The notes beneath the pieces were generated by a model. It did not search any database. It was not told where the DNA came from and worked only from the letters and a program-made list of their open reading frames with translations. 64,000 nucleotides of DNA from Marinomonas sp. CT5. GTDB lineage: Bacteria; Pseudomonadota; Gammaproteobacteria; Pseudomonadales; Marinomonadaceae. The stretch covers positions 4,200,600 to 4,264,599 of the forward strand of contig NZ_CP025572.1 of NCBI RefSeq assembly GCF_018336975.1, given 5' to 3'. Shown here in pieces: positions 18,456-27,600 of the stretch. The position numbers and the translations under genes are program-made. Each line of letters opens with the position of its first letter. Position 1 is the first letter of the stretch.

Positions 18456-19124
18456 ATGAAAAAGCCAAAACGTCGATTTATAAGAGTAATTTATAGATAT
18501 CGAATTATATCGAAACCAGTACACCAAAAAAGTGTACCTAACAAAAAAGGTATGAGTGCAACGGAGGATCAAACAAAAGCTCAGAACACAGCCCCGTCTG
18601 CAAAAACGACGAGTGAGCAATCTAGCACTCTGGCCACGTTCGATTATCGCTGTAATCCATACCAGCAATTTATCGATAATTTATCACTTAGCTTAAGCAA
18701 TTTACCGCTAGAAGTATTCACAGGGTCAACACCCCAAACAGATCCTGATGGCCAAGAAAAAGGCAGTGAACCCAATATTACTGTCGAAGAAAAAACAATA
18801 CACACAGAAAAGCAAAGTGTTACCGCTGAAGAAAAAACAACCTCAAAAGAAAAACAAAGTGTTACTGCCGAAGAAAGCGCAAGAGCAGAAAGAACAGAAA
18901 CAGCGAACGACTCTAACAGCACCATTAACGCCACCAGCGATACAAACGACATTGCCCCTGCTGTGCAAGACACTGTCACCGCTTCCATTTCGCATGAAGC
19001 CCCTACCACCACAAGCCAAACCAGTCCAAATTTACGCTATTTAACCGGTATTCCTTCGTGTTTTCTTGCCTCAAGACCCACAGACCAAAATCACTACGAA
19101 AAAGAAACTGAAAGAAAGCAATAA
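18456..19124 (+). CDS. Low-complexity Thr/Glu-rich protein of unknown function
   Basis: 222 residues. A very basic N-terminus (MKKPKRRFIRVIYRYRI) leads to a Ser/Thr/Glu/Lys-rich region with an internal repeat around residues 110-145 based on SVTAEEKTTSKEKQ (a 42-base unit, about two copies plus partials), then an Ala/Thr-rich stretch and a short ordered C-terminus. No family recognised. It may be a disordered linker or surface-tether protein. The upstream hairpin terminator overlaps its leader. Confidence 0.5.
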   Translation: MKKPKRRFIRVIYRYRIISKPVHQKSVPNKKGMSATEDQTKAQNTAPSAKTTSEQSSTLATFDYRCNPYQQFIDNLSLSLSNLPLEVFTGSTPQTDPDGQEKGSEPNITVEEKTIHTEKQSVTAEEKTTSKEKQSVTAEESARAERTETANDSNSTINATSDTNDIAPAVQDTVTASISHEAPTTTSQTSPNLRYLTGIPSCFLASRPTDQNHYEKETERKQ

Positions 19125-19318
19125 ACCGCCCACTGCCAGTAACATTAAAGAGACTCTTCAAACCCATATTTGATGGAATATTGAAAATTAATAAAACACA
19201 TCACATCGAATAATCTATTTCCCTGCTTTTATAAATAGCTCCTCCGAGTAACCAACAGCAAAGCTTTATATCCTGCCAACGTCACTATCTAAGAGTCACT
19301 ATCTAACAGGAGAACTCC

Positions 19319-20056
19319 ATGAGTCAGCTATTATTTCGTTTATGTGAAGCGTCAGACGGACGTAAATTTGCATTCCTTACCGACCAACCCAATGTCGAAG
19401 ACATGTTCGACAGTGGCTACAAAGTCGCCTATAAATATCGCGATCAATCAAACGGCGTAGAGCTGCTCGCCCGTTGGCGTAGCTCTTACATGGTAAAATC
19501 TGCAGAATTTGAAAAGTTGCCAGAAGAAGACGAGCTTCCGGACGACCTACAAAACGCGTTCAATGTTTTAATGTCGAGCTTAATCAAAGGCGTCGATATC
19601 TTTTTCTGCGACTATAATTTGGCCATTTCAGCAAACCGCCCAATCTGCAACGATGTGCTAGATAAATACCGTTCAACCGATTTCGTGCTTTTCTCATGTG
19701 AGGAGATGATCGGCAACGACCCAAGAACTCAACCTTACACCGTATCTTATTCCGAACCTCGATACCCAAACAGCAGTAATACCGGAAGACAGCACCGTAT
19801 CTATAGTAAAACGGATTCCTTTGCATTCTGTCAGGCCCTTTACGCCATCATCATTCAACGGGAAAAAGACGATTTAACAGGCGGACACATTCGTACTGAA
19901 ATCGATACCTATATTAGTGAAAAAACCATCGACGAAAATACCGCCGAACAACTGATCAATCGCTTTATAGAAAACCTATCCCAATACAGCAAAAATAAGG
20001 ATTACTCTGCCACGGCCGCTCTAGGGCTTGGTGCTCCAGACAACCAAGACGACTAA
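19319..20056 (+). CDS. Receiver-like protein of unknown function
   Basis: 245 residues. Residues ~95-185 resemble a CheY-type receiver: hydrophobic strand ending in DIFFCDYNL (Asp as phospho-acceptor candidate), then DFVLFSCEE where receivers have a Ser/Thr, then RIYSKTDSFAFCQAL where receivers have the conserved Lys. The remainder is helical. The match is by pattern only and no kinase is nearby. AGGAGAACTCC precedes the ATG. It is followed by a gene with a nuclease-like core. Confidence 0.5.
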   Translation: MSQLLFRLCEASDGRKFAFLTDQPNVEDMFDSGYKVAYKYRDQSNGVELLARWRSSYMVKSAEFEKLPEEDELPDDLQNAFNVLMSSLIKGVDIFFCDYNLAISANRPICNDVLDKYRSTDFVLFSCEEMIGNDPRTQPYTVSYSEPRYPNSSNTGRQHRIYSKTDSFAFCQALYAIIIQREKDDLTGGHIRTEIDTYISEKTIDENTAEQLINRFIENLSQYSKNKDYSATAALGLGAPDNQDD

Positions 20057-20073
20057 GCGCAACACCATAAAAA

Positions 20074-20094
20074 AATGCGGCATCACGCCGCATT
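20074..20094. terminator. GC-rich hairpin between the two genes
   Basis: Arms AATGCGGC / GCCGCATT with a five-base loop, 18 bases past the upstream stop. The T-run is on the minus strand, so on the plus strand it is a poor terminator and may instead stabilise the transcript end. Confidence 0.4.
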
Positions 20095-20132
20095 CAACCC
20101 AGTAACCTACATCATAAAAAAAGGGGACCTCG

Positions 20133-20726
20133 ATGCTACAACAGACACTACTCGCTCAATTGGCTAGCAGATATGACTTTAAAAAAGCCAATCAGATTGC
20201 CAAGCTCCCACAAACGAACCCCTTTATTCGTGCCTGGATGGCATTAGATTTAAGCCAACCTCTTGCGGACTCGGTTCAAGCAAACCACATCGACTTTGCA
20301 GCTCAATATCAGCAAGGTGAGGAACACTTTAAATACAACATAAAAAGCGACTTGGTAGAAAGCTGTGACAAACGATTTGCTTCAAAAGCAGACCTTAAAT
20401 TAACCACAGCCAACAAAAGTATTTGGATTGAATTTCACATGCTCCACGAAAACGATCTCCCCATAAAAAAAGAACGCGACAAACTTTACACTGATGCCAA
20501 ACGGGTCACAGCGCTCCGACAAGCATTACCACAGGACGATGTCATCTTATTAATAGGGTTATGGGGCAGCGTCAGCCACGCAGACATGCACTATTTCCAA
20601 CCACTAGACAATAACACTCAATGTGCTTATGTCATCGACAGTAGTCTCAGTGGAAGCACTCAGATAGCGAGATTAAGTCAAATGAAAAAAACCGCTGATA
20701 AGCGTTTTTTATTAGCCGCTTTTTAA
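20133..20726 (+). CDS. Unrecognised protein with a PD-(D/E)XK-like core
   Basis: 197 residues. The central part (~75-140) has the order of a PD-(D/E)XK nuclease fold: an early acidic residue, ADLKLTTANKSIWIEFHML (an Asp, then Glu two residues before a His instead of the usual Lys), a following Lys-rich helix KKERDKLYTDAKRVTALRQ and a hydrophobic strand DVILLIGLWGSVS. The His-for-Lys change could mean an inactive or altered site. No family was recognised. AAGGGGACC precedes the ATG. Transcribed with the receiver-like gene. Confidence 0.5.
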   Translation: MLQQTLLAQLASRYDFKKANQIAKLPQTNPFIRAWMALDLSQPLADSVQANHIDFAAQYQQGEEHFKYNIKSDLVESCDKRFASKADLKLTTANKSIWIEFHMLHENDLPIKKERDKLYTDAKRVTALRQALPQDDVILLIGLWGSVSHADMHYFQPLDNNTQCAYVIDSSLSGSTQIARLSQMKKTADKRFLLAAF

Positions 20727-20890
20727 AATATTTTTCTTAAACCTCTTAACTCTACCCACTATTAGTCACAGTCATAGGCTCTCACTAAAGTCCCTTGATC
20801 CTGCTGTATTTTAGCCACATTCACCCGTGTAAACAGGCCTTATAGAACATAGATTAGATACATCTTTTTCCATATGGATTCGTACCTAAT

Positions 20891-22309
20891 ATGATTTACC
20901 CTGAACAATTAGCCATTAGCGAACAAGGCCTTACACACGCTAAAAAAGAAACCCTACTCACCCGTTTTTTCGAGAATATGAGTGAGAAAAAGCAGCTTTT
21001 TCTTGGTTATCAAACGAATCAAGATGTGCAATTTTCATCTTCATTGCTGCCCTTTCTAACGTTAAACCTACTCAATCTTGGTGATGGCTTTGAAGACGGT
21101 TCCTACGAAATAAACGCCAAACAATTTGAACGGGCCGTCATTGATTATTATGCTCGCTTGTGGGGGTTCTCTACTTCCTTTCCCCCAAGAAGCTATTGGG
21201 GTCATACCACTGCCATGGGCTCCACCGAAGGAAACTTATATGCCCTCTGGAACGCAAGAGACTACCTAAATGGGTACGCAGTAGAAGGCCACCATCAGGC
21301 CGTTCAGACAAAAAATAAGCCCGTCGTTATCTACTCTGAGGCAACACACTACTCGGTTAAAAAGTCCTGCCAAATTCTAGGCCTTAGCACTTTCAATGAC
21401 GCTGGCCCCTATTTAGGTGATTGCCCAATTAATCAAGGCAACTGGCAACAAGCCCTTGCGACAAAAGAATCTGGTGCGGTGAAAGAAGAAGATCTCTACC
21501 GAATTGCGGCCTTCTTCCTTGAGCGAGACTATCCCATCATTTTGATTCTTAATCACGGCACAACATTCAGCGGTGGGAGTGACGCGATAAACCGAATAAT
21601 CAACCACTTAAAACCTATATTAGGCAACAACAGTGAATTTGATCGACGTTATTGGATACACGTAGACGGCGCCTTGTCAGCCAATTTTTCACCTTATCTA
21701 AAAGACGATCCGTTTGCTATTTCACAAGATCCCTATGAATTTCGCCACCCAGATGTCATGTCCATTTGCTCTAGTCCTTATAAATGGATTGGAGCCCCTT
21801 GGGCCTGTGGCATATTTTTAATGCGCGAAAAATTTAAAGTAGGCTCGCCACATCGACCAAGTTACATTGCTGGACGAGATTCAACCGTTTCAGGCTCAAG
21901 ACAAGGCATCTATGCACTCTATTTATGGGAAAGATTATCGACGCTTGGTACTCAAGGTTTAAAGAAAATCGCCATAAGAAACGAGCACAATGCTAATTAC
22001 CTTCACCAGCAGCTAACAAGACTTGCTCAATTCCAACCAAATCTCATAGTCATGCCAAAACCTAATGGCTCGAACATCGTCCGTTTTAGTACACCAAACG
22101 ATAAGATCAATCGACAATTTTCATTGGCTCAAGACGACGTTGAGGTAAAAGGTAAAAACCAACGAATGAGTCACGTCGTTGTACTAAGTCATGTCACCCA
22201 GCACATGTTAGACAGGCTACTGGATGAATTATCGACTCCCTATGCCTTTCAGAAGCCAAAAAGTATCCAACATCCTCTTACTGCCAATTATTTTGGTTTT
22301 TTCAAATAA
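20891..22309 (+). CDS. Group II PLP-dependent amino-acid decarboxylase (histidine-decarboxylase-like)
   Basis: 472 residues. Family marks in order: FLGYQTNQD and LNLLNLGDGF near the N-terminus, TTAMGSTEGNLYALWNARD (~106-124), SEATHYSVKK with His153 positioned to stack on PLP, LNHGTTFSGGSDAI, HVDGALSANF with Asp259 to bind the pyridine nitrogen, and SPYKWIGAPWACG with Lys298 as the Schiff-base lysine. The His before Lys seen in most members (SxHK) is Tyr here. The product would be a primary amine and CO2; the substrate is unknown, histidine being the nearest family match. It is 17 bases upstream of a ligand-gated channel gene. Confidence 0.85.
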   Translation: MIYPEQLAISEQGLTHAKKETLLTRFFENMSEKKQLFLGYQTNQDVQFSSSLLPFLTLNLLNLGDGFEDGSYEINAKQFERAVIDYYARLWGFSTSFPPRSYWGHTTAMGSTEGNLYALWNARDYLNGYAVEGHHQAVQTKNKPVVIYSEATHYSVKKSCQILGLSTFNDAGPYLGDCPINQGNWQQALATKESGAVKEEDLYRIAAFFLERDYPIILILNHGTTFSGGSDAINRIINHLKPILGNNSEFDRRYWIHVDGALSANFSPYLKDDPFAISQDPYEFRHPDVMSICSSPYKWIGAPWACGIFLMREKFKVGSPHRPSYIAGRDSTVSGSRQGIYALYLWERLSTLGTQGLKKIAIRNEHNANYLHQQLTRLAQFQPNLIVMPKPNGSNIVRFSTPNDKINRQFSLAQDDVEVKGKNQRMSHVVVLSHVTQHMLDRLLDELSTPYAFQKPKSIQHPLTANYFGFFK

Positions 22310-22326
22310 ACCAAGGAGAACACATA

Positions 22327-23334
22327 ATGAAAAGACACTTAAAATGGTTAACCATAATATTCGTAGGATACTTTTTTGCTGCGCCAATATACGCAAAAAA
22401 TATCGTTAATGTTTCCATTTCAATTAACAAAATATATGGCATTAATACAATCGACCAAACCTATAAAATAGACGGTTATTTGGTCGCATCTTGGCAAGAT
22501 ACAACTAACCCCTTAAAACCTAAAACCGGACAGCGTATCTATGAAAATCAAACGGCAGATACGATTATCGGTGATGGCAATATCTGGTTTCCGGCCTTTG
22601 AATTCATCAATACGGTAGGTAAACAACAAACAGCGAACAAACGCCTCATTTTTTCTAGTACTGGGGAAATCACTTACAACGAACGCTTTCAGGGCACTTT
22701 CTCTACCGAAATGGATTTTCGACGTTTTCCATTTGACGATCAAAACTTTGAAATCATCATGGAACCTTTTTCCTACGAAAAAAATCAACTCACTTTTGGT
22801 AAAGCCCATGTTTTTCTAGAAGAGCCGGACAACAAATCGCTTAGTGAATGGGAAATAAAAGGCAAACCTCAAGCCACCATAAGCGAGCATGTTTATCACC
22901 ACCTTGACGATGCTGAAAAAACTTTCTTCTCACGATTGAAAATCAGTATTAAAGCACAACGCAAAGCCGACTATTACTTGTGGCAGTTTATTCTTCCGCT
23001 TTCAATTATTGTCGCAGCAAGTTGGTCGGTATTCTGGATCAAAGGGTTTCCGGAGCGCATCAACACCTCCTTTACCATGATGCTCACCGTCGTTGCCTAC
23101 ACCTTTTATACCAGCAACATACTGCCTAGGTTGCCATACACCACCTTCATACAACGCATGATTATTATGGGTTACTTAAGCATCTTTGCATCCATTCTCA
23201 TCATCATCTTCATCAAAGTGCGGGAACAAGGTGGCCATAAAACAGAGCACATCATGCGCTACTGTCGATACCTCTTTCCAGGCTTTTATCTATTTTCCAT
23301 TTTGATTCTCGCAAGATTGGATAACCTATTATGA
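22327..23334 (+). CDS. Pentameric ligand-gated ion channel (Cys-loop family, ELIC/GLIC-like)
   Basis: 335 residues. Signal peptide to ~23, then a beta-sandwich ligand-binding domain with IWFPAFEFIN (~86-95) and FRRFPFDDQNFEI (131-143), the FPFDxQ motif of the bacterial Cys-loop position (no cysteines, as in other prokaryotic members). Four helices follow: M1 ~217-239 with conserved Pro224, pore-lining M2 ~244-262 preceded by Pro242-Glu243, M3 ~272-297, M4 ~313-331. Family: homopentameric channels opened by protons or small ligands; ELIC is gated by primary amines. AAGGAGAA precedes the ATG. Its stop overlaps the next start by four bases. The ion selectivity is not certain, but the Glu at the cytoplasmic end of M2 favours cations. 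Confidence 0.9.
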   Translation: MKRHLKWLTIIFVGYFFAAPIYAKNIVNVSISINKIYGINTIDQTYKIDGYLVASWQDTTNPLKPKTGQRIYENQTADTIIGDGNIWFPAFEFINTVGKQQTANKRLIFSSTGEITYNERFQGTFSTEMDFRRFPFDDQNFEIIMEPFSYEKNQLTFGKAHVFLEEPDNKSLSEWEIKGKPQATISEHVYHHLDDAEKTFFSRLKISIKAQRKADYYLWQFILPLSIIVAASWSVFWIKGFPERINTSFTMMLTVVAYTFYTSNILPRLPYTTFIQRMIIMGYLSIFASILIIIFIKVREQGGHKTEHIMRYCRYLFPGFYLFSILILARLDNLL

Positions 23335-24713
23335 AAAACTCACATACCCTTAAAACGACGATCGAATCCGTTCTCTGTTGTGCCATTTTCATTGCATTAC
23401 TGGGCACTACTATTAATTTACTCTATAAAAAATCCATCGAAGCCCTAGAGGAGCAAATTAAAATTGGTTTGATTTCATCGGTCAGTGCATCGGCTTCCAC
23501 ACTAGATGGCAAATTACATGCTTCATTTGATGACCAAACCACTGATGCTGACCCAAGCTATCAGCATGCCGCCAACCAAATGGAGCGCATTCGCGAAGCA
23601 ACCCCCAACATTCGTTATATCTACACCTGTATTTTAAGAAACGGCACGGTTTACTTTATGGTAAACCCCAGCCCACAAAATGACGCCGATGGTGATGGCA
23701 TACCAGATGAGCCGCCCGCCTTAATGACACCTTACACAGACGCCCCGCCAGAACTAAAAACGGCGTTAGAAGAACATAAGATTATGACCTCATCCACCCC
23801 CTACAAAGATCAATGGGGAACCTTCATTAGTGGCTACTCGCCATTCTACGACAACCAAGGTGAATTCATCGGTGTTCTGGCAATGGATCTAGAACTAAGT
23901 CATTTTTACGCTCGCCTAATGCCCATTAACAGAGTGTTTGATAAAGCCAAAATTATCGTTGTGTTCCTAGGCTTAGTGTTTGGATTAACAGTATGGTGGA
24001 TTCGTCGCTCCCATTTGAACCACCTCAATTCCAGTCAGGAGAAAGAAGCCGACACCACAAAACGCTTATCTCATGCCGACGAACTGAACAATACCCTATC
24101 AGGACTTATCCATTACTTTTACCTGCAAAGCCCCCTTACTGAACCAGATAACATCAGTAATATGGCCTTGCGCATTGCCTTATACCAATATTCACAAAGC
24201 TTACAACCCTTCACACAAAAACCAGTTAAACAGTCAGTACAAAGCTGGTTCCAGACGCTCAACAGTGCGACACAATCCCGTTGCCATAGCCACCATATTT
24301 GGCATTTTCCATTAGACACCGACGCCTTATTCAGCTCAGAATTCTTTGCAGATGAGCTGTTAACTTTTCACCGTCAGCTTTCGGATCTACTGCAAATCCC
24401 CCTTATCGGAGAAACCAGTCTGACGGAAGAAGGTCTGGATGCCTGGCAGTTAACCACAGTATTTAAAACTTCAACTAACCAAGAAGAACCAACCCCGGAA
24501 CAATCCATTCTCGAACCAGAACTCCTTGAAAAGCTCTTTAGTAATACCGGCAACACCCTGTCTCATCCAGCCTTCATAGCAAATAACACTGTTACAGAGA
24601 TTAACCTGAAGACCACCATCAACCACTTACACAATATGGGTTGCCAATTTAGTCTCAATGAAAGTGGTCAAATATGCATGCTGTGGCGAATCATTAAGGA
24701 GAAAGCAGAATGA
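23331..24713 (+). CDS. Cache-type membrane sensor with unrecognised C-terminal domain
   Basis: 460 residues. A helix at ~12-32, a periplasmic Cache-like domain (~33-200; IRYIYTCILRNGTVYFMVNP, GDGIPDEPP, WGTFISGYSPFYDNQGEFIGVLAMD are typical), a second helix at ~203-222, then about 230 cytoplasmic residues. The segment NDADGDGIPDE could bind calcium. The C-terminal part has no HAMP, GGDEF or chemoreceptor signature; its last 60 residues (LEKLFSNTG..., NHLHNMGCQFSLNESGQICMLW) faintly resemble a degenerate histidine-kinase ATPase domain, which is speculation. It overlaps the channel gene and the MFS gene by ATGA, so all three are translationally coupled. Confidence 0.75.
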   Translation: MKNSHTLKTTIESVLCCAIFIALLGTTINLLYKKSIEALEEQIKIGLISSVSASASTLDGKLHASFDDQTTDADPSYQHAANQMERIREATPNIRYIYTCILRNGTVYFMVNPSPQNDADGDGIPDEPPALMTPYTDAPPELKTALEEHKIMTSSTPYKDQWGTFISGYSPFYDNQGEFIGVLAMDLELSHFYARLMPINRVFDKAKIIVVFLGLVFGLTVWWIRRSHLNHLNSSQEKEADTTKRLSHADELNNTLSGLIHYFYLQSPLTEPDNISNMALRIALYQYSQSLQPFTQKPVKQSVQSWFQTLNSATQSRCHSHHIWHFPLDTDALFSSEFFADELLTFHRQLSDLLQIPLIGETSLTEEGLDAWQLTTVFKTSTNQEEPTPEQSILEPELLEKLFSNTGNTLSHPAFIANNTVTEINLKTTINHLHNMGCQFSLNESGQICMLWRIIKEKAE

Positions 24714-25855
24714 CAAAAGTTGCGCCTATTTTATTGATTTTATGCACCTTATTCGTGCAACTCTCATCGGGTATAAACTATGTAACCATACCTGTTCAAA
24801 TGCAAAGCCAAGGCTATGACAACACCATGATTGGCACCGCCATGTCATTTGAAATCGTTGGCATGTTACTGCTGTTTCGCCCTCTTTCACACTGCATAGG
24901 AAAATGGGGACTATTTAATTCTTTGGTTATTTTCACCCTAGCCAGAGCTGCCAGTCTTTTCCTAATGAGCTATTGTACCAATTACCCATTATGGCTCTTT
25001 TGCATCTTTTTTTACGGTTTATCCACAGGCCTAACACTGGTGATCACACAAACTTGGTTAAACATGCTTGCTCAAGGAAAGTCGAAAGGACTATTCATGG
25101 GACTCTTTTCTTCGTCGCTTTCTTGCGGTATTGCATTAGGCCCTGTTGCTCTACAAATGCCTTGGCTTAACCGAATTTGGCCATTTGAACTCGGCACGCT
25201 CATTACCTGTATTCCGTTATGCCTCTACATCCTGATGCGCAAACAACAAAGCACCACACAAGAAATGGGAAAGGTACGCTTCTTATTCGCTTTTCGTCAT
25301 GCCAAAGTCATCTTAACCGCGGCTTTTGTGGGTGGCATCAGCTTCTTTGGCTTGCCCAGCTTTCTTACTTTATACGGTATGCAGAATGGCCTAAGTGAAC
25401 CCCAATCACAGTTACTACTCACTATGTTTATGATCGGTAGTGTCAGTTTAGGTATGCTCATGAGCACCCTTTCTTCGCTCATCAACCGCAGCACCATCGT
25501 GCTGGTCTGCCTCTTCTGCTCTGTCGTTTGCGCCGTGTACCTTTCTATTTCCATCTACACCCAATACTGGCTGGCGCTCACCCTGTTATTTTTCTGGGGC
25601 GGTTCATTAGGTGGAATTTACGGAATTGGATTAGCCTCGTTAGGCGATCGATTCTGCAAGCAGGACCAAATGACCGCCAACATGAGCCACTCCATCATGG
25701 ACTCACTGGGCGGTATGATCGGCTTACTTATCATCGGCATTATGCTGGACACCTTTGGGCCAGAAGGCATGACCGCCGTCTTCGTCACCGTCGGCAGCGC
25801 CTTACTCGTCTTCTTCGTTTACGAACTGCTTGCTCCGCGACCAACCTACGAATAG
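24710..25855 (+). CDS. MFS transporter
   Basis: 381 residues, twelve hydrophobic segments, with an MFS-like loop 2-3 (RPLSHCIGKWGLFNS) and an internal half-repeat starting at ~200. The closest look is to the YcaD/CynX-like compact MFS group, but no substrate can be named. Its start overlaps the Cache gene's stop (ATGA). As the last gene of a unit with an amino-acid decarboxylase and a ligand-gated channel it could move the amine product or the precursor amino acid. Confidence 0.85.
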   Translation: MTKVAPILLILCTLFVQLSSGINYVTIPVQMQSQGYDNTMIGTAMSFEIVGMLLLFRPLSHCIGKWGLFNSLVIFTLARAASLFLMSYCTNYPLWLFCIFFYGLSTGLTLVITQTWLNMLAQGKSKGLFMGLFSSSLSCGIALGPVALQMPWLNRIWPFELGTLITCIPLCLYILMRKQQSTTQEMGKVRFLFAFRHAKVILTAAFVGGISFFGLPSFLTLYGMQNGLSEPQSQLLLTMFMIGSVSLGMLMSTLSSLINRSTIVLVCLFCSVVCAVYLSISIYTQYWLALTLLFFWGGSLGGIYGIGLASLGDRFCKQDQMTANMSHSIMDSLGGMIGLLIIGIMLDTFGPEGMTAVFVTVGSALLVFFVYELLAPRPTYE

Positions 25856-26018
25856 GAAGTTGGGGGTGGTGGGTGCATTGTTAAGTTGGGGGAAAATCAA
25901 AAAACGAGAAGAGAAGTTACACGCAATGTTACAGAGCCGCTCTTGATAAAGCCTCACGGCAGCAGGCGTTGGTTTCCTTTTTAAGCTGCACCCAGCGATT
26001 CTGCCAATCTCTCAAATG

Positions 26019-27008
26019 TTAATTGACAAAATGATTACCAAAAAGAATTTTTAAAGCTAAGGTCAATGAATACTCTGGTTGGTAATGACTTTCTGACTCA
26101 TAGGTCACTTGGGGTTTTATTTCGCCAATGAGCCATTTGTCATGCAGTACGTGGGAGTATTTAAAATAGTATAAAAAACTATCGCGATAAACGTCAGATT
26201 CTCTCGACTGTAGAAAACTAACATTGTAGTAGAGTCCATTGTCTTCGTTTAATAGCTGGTTAACGAAAAAACTCTGATTAGCGTATACGTCCTCATTTTT
26301 AGCCAATATTGTCAGATCCGCATGCAATCCATAGACAAGCGACTCATGGGAGATATTGCTTATTTCCATCGAATAAAGAGCGACGACGCCTTTGGTGTTA
26401 TAAACAAATACTTGTGGTTCTTGATCGAACGCCCAATTCGTCATGGCATGTGTTTGAGGAAATCTTACCCTGACATATGGGTCAAGCGGCAACGACATCA
26501 ACACCCCAACGTCCGCACTCCAACCCACTTCATCATAACGCAAAGCGGCCGTTGAATTCGTTTCTAAAATGGCATCAGCGACATCATCCGTTTGGTCTGA
26601 TTCGCTCAAAGCCCGAGCATCATCTGATGAACTGAAATAGCGATCAAGCGAATCACCATAACTTTCCACCACTAGATCGAGTTTATTTCGCGTATTAGGA
26701 AAATGAAATTGTGCCCCAATATCATAAAACCCAGCGAGGTTGCCTTCCTTAGCGATGGTTCCGACTTTTAAGTCGACTTTTGTGTCATTTGGGTCCGTCA
26801 CGTCTGTTCTAGACAAAAATGAGTCTATACCACTCGACCACAATTCCACCTGCTTCGAAGCATATTCATGAGCGTGCATCCACCACTGTTTCTGTCTATG
26901 AAGCGGCTCAGGGTCATTTGCCGTAACATCACTCGCAAAGACATAATGGTCACACCCAACGGCCAACAAAACGAGAACGATTCGATTTAAGCGTCCATTG
27001 CGGTTCAT
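26019..27008 (-). CDS. Predicted outer-membrane beta-barrel protein, function unknown
   Basis: About 329 residues from the ATG at 27008 (GGAG seven bases upstream; the TTG one codon earlier is less likely). A signal peptide (LNRIVLVLLAVGCDHYVFAS) is followed by alternating polar/hydrophobic strands with aromatic girdles, for example DKWLIGEIKPQVTYE and YSLTLALKILFG. It ends in FVN rather than a C-terminal Phe. No family recognised. Convergent with the MFS gene and isolated; the island of repeats begins just upstream. Confidence 0.6.
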   Translation of the reverse strand: MNRNGRLNRIVLVLLAVGCDHYVFASDVTANDPEPLHRQKQWWMHAHEYASKQVELWSSGIDSFLSRTDVTDPNDTKVDLKVGTIAKEGNLAGFYDIGAQFHFPNTRNKLDLVVESYGDSLDRYFSSSDDARALSESDQTDDVADAILETNSTAALRYDEVGWSADVGVLMSLPLDPYVRVRFPQTHAMTNWAFDQEPQVFVYNTKGVVALYSMEISNISHESLVYGLHADLTILAKNEDVYANQSFFVNQLLNEDNGLYYNVSFLQSRESDVYRDSFLYYFKYSHVLHDKWLIGEIKPQVTYESESHYQPEYSLTLALKILFGNHFVN

Positions 27009-27300
27009 CAAGCACTCCCCATTCGACTTTCCATTCCCTTTTTGAGGCTAGAGGATCTTTGCCGCCACTCACTTAACAGGCAAAAGAAATTTATCATTTA
27101 TTTGCGCCGCGCAGATGACGCCAGCACAGCTACGCAGAGTACTGAAGTGTCACCGACAGATCAACTCACCACCCCAAGGTAAGATAGGCATGTCTCATCA
27201 GCTGGGATGAAGACGAGGTACTATTTTTCATCCGGCTCCACACATTCTTGAGTTATGGTTGGTTGGGTTGAGGAAGATTTGCATCATTACTGCTTTGTTT

Positions 27301-27404
27301 GACCAAGAAACTAGAGAAACATAGTCACATGATGACAATGAGGATTATCCATTAAAGAATCACTTGAGCACTTAAGGGATTAGTTTTTGATCTGACCGCA
27401 AACT
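27301..27404. repeat. Degenerate copy of the RAYT-associated inverted-repeat element
   Basis: Begins GACCAAGAAACTAG and ends AGTTTTTGATCTGACC, matching the ends of the elements at 31315 and 32094; the interior (ATTAAAGAATCACTT) also follows theirs loosely. Confidence 0.55.
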
Positions 27405-27451
27405 CGTTAACTAAATGGCAGTTACACATAATCTTTTACAGGGTCAGGGTC

Positions 27452-27483
27452 TTGCATTGAGTTTTTCATCTGACCCCAAACTT
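27452..27483. repeat. Terminal copy of the repeat element
   Basis: TTGCATTGAGTTTTT, then ATCTGACCCCAAACTT: identical at all but one position to 31401-31432. Upstream GGGTCAG (27441-27447) gives a short inverted partner. Confidence 0.65.
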
Positions 27484-27600
27484 AAAGTGACGTGCTCCCC
27501 TCAGTTTTCCTTTTAAACACTGCAAATTTCCCAAATTACGCCGTGAAGCCAAAGCTTCAAAAAAGCTAATGTGTCGATTCATCAAGCAATGGGGATCATC

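Larger units (their letters stand above)
27009..27600. other. Gene-free stretch with repeat-element copies
   Basis: No supported gene. It holds a degenerate copy of the ~110-bp inverted-repeat element (27301-27404) and one terminal copy (27452-27483). The remainder shows no recognisable feature apart from the GGGG ribosome site of the gene starting at 27601. Confidence 0.6.

Noticed and set aside
18644..19012. 122-codon minus-strand frame opposite the Thr/Glu-rich gene
   Set aside because: Its composition (Val/Ser/Leu repeats) is the antisense of the repeat region, and it has no ribosome site.
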